NCBI GenBank assembly: GCA_019247135.1
Contig: JAFAPL010000369.1
Span: 1-17,159 of the forward strand
DNA length: 17,159 nucleotides
Reading direction: 5' to 3'
From: Chloroflexota bacterium
GTDB lineage: Bacteria > Chloroflexota > UBA6077 > CF-72
The position numbers and the translations under genes are program-made. The notes beneath the pieces were generated by a model that searched no databases, had not been told where the DNA came from, and worked only from the letters and a program-made list of their open reading frames with translations. Shown here one piece after another: positions 13,937-17,159 of this stretch. Numbering within the stretch: position 1 is the first letter of the stretch; the number at the start of each line of letters is the position of its first letter.

Positions 13937-14977
13937 ATGCCACTGTTGTGCCGAGTCGCCGAGAACATGTTCTGGCTCAGCCGGTACATCGAACGAGCGA
14001 TCGCCGTCATCCGCGTGGTGGACGTGACGACACACCTGGACCTGGATGCCGGTGACGACTCCGCGAACGACGTCGATTTCTGGACTCCGCTCCTCGGCCC
14101 CGTCGTCGACACCAACCTGGCTCTGGCGACAACCGGCAACGCTCCGCTTCCGCGTCCGAGTGACGTCCGCTATCACCTTGCGTATGATCCTGACAACCCC
14201 AACTCACTGGTCGCCTGCGTCCAGCACGCGCGCGCCGCCGCTCGCGAAGTCCGCGAGAGCATCTCCACCGAGATGTGGGAGCAGATCAACAGGACGTACC
14301 TCGCCCTGTCGGACTCCGCGCGTGTGTACGACGTCGAAGAAGACGTGTCCGGCTTCTACCGCCGTATCCGCGACGGATTGCTCCTCATTCAGGGCCTCGC
14401 CGACGTCACGATCGCTCACGACGAAGCGTGGTCCTTTCTGACGCTCGGTAAATACCTCGAACGCGCCGAAAGCGTCGCGCGCCTGCTGAAACTCCAGTCG
14501 TACTTGCTTGCGGGTGGACCAACACACCTGTACGGGGACCAGACCGTGCGCCTGCTGGCGGTACTCCGCTCCGCCGGCTCAGCGGAGGCGTACGCGCGCT
14601 TCTACTCGTTGCGCGTCGAACCACCACGCGTGCTCGAGTTTCTCTTGTTGAACCCCAGCTTTCCACAATCCGTACGCTTCTCCATCGTCGCGGCCTGGAC
14701 TGCGCTGGAGTGCGTTGCGCACGTTGTCGGTTATTCTGACATCAATACCGCGCCGCCCGTCCGCACACTCGGGCGCCTGCGGGCGCATCTCGAGCATGCA
14801 TCCGTGGACGAGATCATTGAGGAAGGTCTGGAACAGTTCCTGAACACTGTCCAGACCGCGATTCACCAGTTGACTGACAGCATCACGCGCGAATATTTTC
14901 ATTTCACACCCGGTGCTGGGCGTCAAATGGCGGTCGCGCGCGCGGCGCAGCTCATGGCCGGCCAGCAGCAGCAATGA
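13937..14977 (+). CDS. Alpha-E domain protein (COG2307/DUF403-like)
   Basis: This 346-residue, almost wholly helical protein belongs to the alpha-E family, which is nearly always encoded beside circularly permuted ATP-grasp and transglutaminase genes. Typical signatures are LLCRVAENMFWLSRYIERA (3-21), ESISTEMWEQIN (107-118) and FLTLGKYLERAESVARLL (167-184), all conserved and repeating an ERA helix pattern. The biochemical role is unknown; a substrate-carrier or structural partner role for the ATP-grasp enzyme has been suggested on genomic grounds. It starts 3 bases after the ATP-grasp stop and overlaps transglutaminase 3 by ATGA, so the order is fixed in one operon. Confidence 0.95.
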   Translation: MPLLCRVAENMFWLSRYIERAIAVIRVVDVTTHLDLDAGDDSANDVDFWTPLLGPVVDTNLALATTGNAPLPRPSDVRYHLAYDPDNPNSLVACVQHARAAAREVRESISTEMWEQINRTYLALSDSARVYDVEEDVSGFYRRIRDGLLLIQGLADVTIAHDEAWSFLTLGKYLERAESVARLLKLQSYLLAGGPTHLYGDQTVRLLAVLRSAGSAEAYARFYSLRVEPPRVLEFLLLNPSFPQSVRFSIVAAWTALECVAHVVGYSDINTAPPVRTLGRLRAHLEHASVDEIIEEGLEQFLNTVQTAIHQLTDSITREYFHFTPGAGRQMAVARAAQLMAGQQQQ

Positions 14978-15792
14978 AAATCGAGGTCACGCACGTCAGT
15001 CGACTGGACTACGATGGCGACGTAGTGGAGTCAGTGATGGATCTGCGCCTCGGACCGCTCGACGATGCGGACCAGGACGTGCCCGAGTTCAATCTGCGTG
15101 TCCAACCCGACGGCCACATCCGACGCTACTCAGACGGCCTCGGCAATGTCGCCCACCTGTTGACCAGCACGCAGCCGCACCGATATCTGGAGCTCACGAT
15201 GCGCTGCTGCGTCGAAACGCTGCTGGAGGATCCGTTCGCGGCGCCTACGCGCGCGCCTGCTCCACTCACTCCAATTGAGCTCGTGGATGCGCTCGATCCC
15301 TCGCCGCTCGTACCGGATTGCCCCGCCCTGTCGACGCTTGCGGAGCCCTTCCGCGGCCTGGATCCATTCGAAGCTGCTCGGAAGATGTCCTCGATGATCT
15401 ACGACCAGTTCGCCTATCGCCAGGGCGTAACGGACGTGACGACCACGGTCGAACAAATCCTGGAGCACCGCGCGGGTGTCTGCCAGGATTTCGCGCACTT
15501 GCTGATCGGTTTGTGTCGCGTGCTCAGGATTCCGGCGCGGTATGTCAGTGGCTACGTCGCCTCGACGGGCGACCGTCACCGTGGCGCCGGCGCCTCCCAC
15601 GCATGGGTGGAAGCGTACACACCCACACATGGCTGGCGCGGATTCGATCCGACCAACAACCTGGTCGCCAACACACGTTATGTGAAGATCGCGCGCGGAC
15701 GCGACTACGCCGACGTCCCGCCGACTCGCGGCACCTTTCGCGGTGCCGCGAACGAAAGTTTGCAGGTCTCCGTAACGGCTCGAGCCGTTTAG
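14974..15792 (+). CDS. Transglutaminase-like protein 3 (with bacterial transglutaminase N-terminal domain)
   Basis: This 272-residue protein is the last gene of the operon. It has the bacterial transglutaminase N-terminal domain (MKIEVTHVSRLDYDGDVVES, DGLGNVAHLL, about 1-90) and a core with Cys170 (RAGVCQDFAH), His209 (GASHAWVEAY) and Asp225 (GFDPTNN), followed by the usual VKIARGRDYADVPPTRGTFRG. All three catalytic residues are present. It begins in the alpha-E stop codon (ATGA) and ends convergent with the zinc-ribbon gene, sharing 4 bases (15789-15792). It resembles transglutaminase 2 in layout but the two are clearly diverged, so this is not a fresh duplication. Confidence 0.95.
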   Translation: MKIEVTHVSRLDYDGDVVESVMDLRLGPLDDADQDVPEFNLRVQPDGHIRRYSDGLGNVAHLLTSTQPHRYLELTMRCCVETLLEDPFAAPTRAPAPLTPIELVDALDPSPLVPDCPALSTLAEPFRGLDPFEAARKMSSMIYDQFAYRQGVTDVTTTVEQILEHRAGVCQDFAHLLIGLCRVLRIPARYVSGYVASTGDRHRGAGASHAWVEAYTPTHGWRGFDPTNNLVANTRYVKIARGRDYADVPPTRGTFRGAANESLQVSVTARAV

Positions 15793-15983
15793 GCGGCCAC
15801 CCGTTCTTGCTGCGGCTTGGCCTGTACCGTCGGGCGCACCGAAACCAGCGTCCGCAGCACGGGCCGAGCAGCCGGCGTGGCAAGGACCTCCCGACGCAGC
15901 AGGCTCGAGCACACCGTGCACCGATAACCGTGCCCCATGCGGCGCAATCCGCAGGTCGGGCAGAACAAATATTGATAGGTCAT
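15789..15983 (-). CDS. Small zinc-ribbon protein, unknown function
   Basis: This 64-residue protein begins MTYQYLFCPTCGLRRMGHGYRCTVCSSLLRRE and holds a C-x2-C-x10-C-x2-C zinc ribbon (Cys8, 11, 22, 25). A basic, proline- and valine-containing tail with no recognised motif follows. The start is firm: AAGGAG lies 8 bases before the ATG on the minus strand, one of the best ribosome binding sites in the window. A much longer in-frame reading upstream, to 16694, is antisense to the GAF kinase and is not real. Its stop overlaps that of transglutaminase 3. It could bind nucleic acid or a partner protein; no function is assigned. Confidence 0.75.
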   Translation of the reverse strand: MTYQYLFCPTCGLRRMGHGYRCTVCSSLLRREVLATPAARPVLRTLVSVRPTVQAKPQQERVAA

Positions 15984-16000
15984 GCAGATGACTCCTTGTG

Positions 16001-16012
16001 TGCTTACAAGCA
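16001..16012. promoter_or_regulatory. Short inverted repeat before the zinc-ribbon gene
   Basis: TGCTT, two bases, then AAGCA form a 12-base dyad 18 bases upstream of the zinc-ribbon ATG, adjacent to its Shine-Dalgarno sequence. It could be an operator or a small leader hairpin. The arms are short, so chance is possible. Confidence 0.25.
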
Positions 16013-16048
16013 TGCCGCCAATCCGGTTTGCCCACCATCCCGGAATGC

Positions 16049-16097
16049 GCGTACCGCGGGTACGCCAAATGGCGTAGGCACGCCAGCCACGTACACT
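16049..16097 (+). promoter_or_regulatory. Promoter of the GAF kinase gene with overlapping inverted repeats
   Basis: TACACT (16092-16097) fits TAnnnT and lies 6 bases before the ATG at 16104, suggesting a leaderless transcript. Upstream are two perfect dyads that share half-sites: GCGTACC/GGTACGC with 3 bases between (16049-16065), and TACGCCA/TGGCGTA with 2 bases between (16061-16076). A shorter GGCGT/ACGCC pair (16071-16084) follows. The dyads cover the -35 position, where a bound regulator could act. Confidence 0.55.
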
Positions 16098-16103
16098 GCG
16101 GAC

Positions 16104-17159
16104 ATGTCGGCGCGTCCGCAACGCGAATCCGTCGACGGCGAGCGTCTGCAGCTCGTCCTGGACCTCGGCCAGCGCGTCACATCGATGCTGGACATCGACG
16201 TCCTGCTTCCCGAAGCCTGTCGCTTGATCGCCGAGACGTTCGACTACGACCTGGTCGGCATCAACCTGCTCGATCCCCTCCACCCGGACCGCCTGTACCA
16301 GGCGGCCGCATTTCCGACCGAGCGGCGCCTGCCCCGCTCGTTTCGCGTTCCGCTCGGTCGGGGTATCACCGGCTGGGTCGCCCGCCACGGCCGACCGCTG
16401 CTCGTCAATGACGTCACGCGCACCAAGCGCTATATCCCCGGGCCGGGCCGCGAGAAGACGCGCGCCGAGCTCGACGTTCCGCTCCGCCTCGGCCCGCGCA
16501 CGATCGGCGTCCTGAACGTCGAAAGTGAGCGGCGCATGGCGTTCGCGTCCGACGCTGTGCCGTATCTGCAAGGTCTCGCTGGCCAGATCGCCCAGGCGAT
16601 CGAGAACGCTCGCCTTGCCGCCCAATCCCGAGAGCTCGCGGTCGCGCAGGAGCGCGCGCGGCTCGCCCGCGACCTGCACGACGAGACCATCCAATCACTC
16701 GTTGCGCTCGGCCGTCAACTGGACCTGCTCGCGCTGGACCTCGACGAGCCCTCCGTAGCCCGCGAGCGGCTCGAACGCGTGCAGTCGCTGGTGGTCACCA
16801 CCCTGGACGGTGTCCGCCGGCTGAGTCAGAATCAACGGCCCGCCGCGCTCGAAGATCTCGGGCTGGTCGCCGCGTTGCGAAGTCATGCAGCAAGTCTCGC
16901 GGAGCTTGGACTGCGCGTTTCCTTCACCGTGCGCGGCGAGCCGCTGCGCCTGCCGCCTGTTATCGAGTCCGCCGTGTACCGCGTGGCCCAGGAGGCGCTC
17001 AGTAACGTGGCGCGACACTCCGGAGTCTCGTCTGCCGTTCTGGAGCTGTCGTTCTCATCGACGGAGCTCCGCTTGTGCGTTCGGGATAACGGCGCCGGCT
17101 TCGATCGACGTCAGACTCCATTCGGCCAGGGCTTGCGCGGGATGTACGACCGCGTGGCA
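16104..17159 (+). CDS. GAF-domain sensor histidine kinase (HisKA_3/HATPase), C-terminus cut by window edge
   Basis: The frame is open from an ATG at 16104 to the end of the window (352 codons). There is a short N-terminal helix, a GAF domain (about 25-170, with LGRGITGWVARHGRPLLVND and IGVLNVES), then a HisKA_3 dimerisation helix with the canonical phosphoacceptor His192 in RLARDLHDETIQSL, then a HATPase domain with AQEALSNVARH (295-305), DNGAGF (328-333) and GQGLRGMYDR. Only the last few strands of the catalytic domain are missing. There is no membrane segment, so it is a soluble kinase sensing a small cytoplasmic ligand or signal. It would pair with a NarL-type regulator, possibly encoded just beyond the right edge. 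The start is supported by the -10 box 6 bases upstream. Confidence 0.95.
   Translation, partial: MSARPQRESVDGERLQLVLDLGQRVTSMLDIDVLLPEACRLIAETFDYDLVGINLLDPLHPDRLYQAAAFPTERRLPRSFRVPLGRGITGWVARHGRPLLVNDVTRTKRYIPGPGREKTRAELDVPLRLGPRTIGVLNVESERRMAFASDAVPYLQGLAGQIAQAIENARLAAQSRELAVAQERARLARDLHDETIQSLVALGRQLDLLALDLDEPSVARERLERVQSLVVTTLDGVRRLSQNQRPAALEDLGLVAALRSHAASLAELGLRVSFTVRGEPLRLPPVIESAVYRVAQEALSNVARHSGVSSAVLELSFSSTELRLCVRDNGAGFDRRQTPFGQGLRGMYDRVA

Noticed and set aside
15984..16694. Long N-terminal extension of the zinc-ribbon frame.
   Set aside because: It is antisense to the GAF and dimerisation domains of the kinase, and a strong Shine-Dalgarno sequence marks the true start at 15983.
1..17159. 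tRNA, rRNA, CRISPR, insertion sequence or riboswitch.
   Set aside because: I looked for these in the intergenic gaps and saw no cloverleaf, repeat-spacer array, transposase motif or long structured leader; coding density is very high.

Overview
The window is a gene-dense stretch of a GC-rich bacterial chromosome with no mobile element, tRNA, rRNA or CRISPR array that I can see. Three traits suggest an uncultured member of the Chloroflexota or a related deep lineage: a suf operon led by an Rrf2 regulator, very tight ATGA gene junctions, and several genes whose start codon lies 6-9 bases after a TAnnnT -10 box (apparently leaderless transcripts). This placement is inference; no 16S or marker-gene comparison was possible.

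Region 1 (1-3537) is iron-sulfur cluster assembly. A minus-strand operon runs rrf2 regulator - sufC - sufB - sufD, and sufD leaves the window at its left edge. Divergent from it is an A-type (HesB/IscA) Fe-S carrier. The 96-base gap between them holds a well-formed minus-strand promoter overlapped by an IscR-like dyad, which suggests autoregulation.

Region 2 (3551-7985) begins with two perfect palindromes. It then carries a membrane-anchored J-domain protein, a MOSC-domain protein, a DUF2235 alpha/beta hydrolase abutting an SdpI-like membrane protein, and a metallo-beta-lactamase-fold hydrolase.

Region 3 (8022-10633) is a two-component cluster. A NarL-type regulator and a receiver-only protein run rightward and converge on a large HAMP/HATPase sensor kinase. 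The kinase's last 29 codons lie entirely antisense to the receiver gene.

Region 4 (10789-15792) is the most distinctive part. It is a five-gene, translationally coupled operon: transglutaminase, transglutaminase, circularly permuted ATP-grasp, alpha-E protein, transglutaminase. The combination of families is known from comparative genomics as a predicted peptide or amide-ligation system of unknown product. Here it carries three transglutaminase-fold proteins, all with intact Cys-His-Asp triads.

Region 5 (15789-17159) has a small zinc-ribbon protein divergent from a GAF-domain histidine kinase that runs off the right edge. The gap between them contains several overlapping inverted repeats that look like operators.
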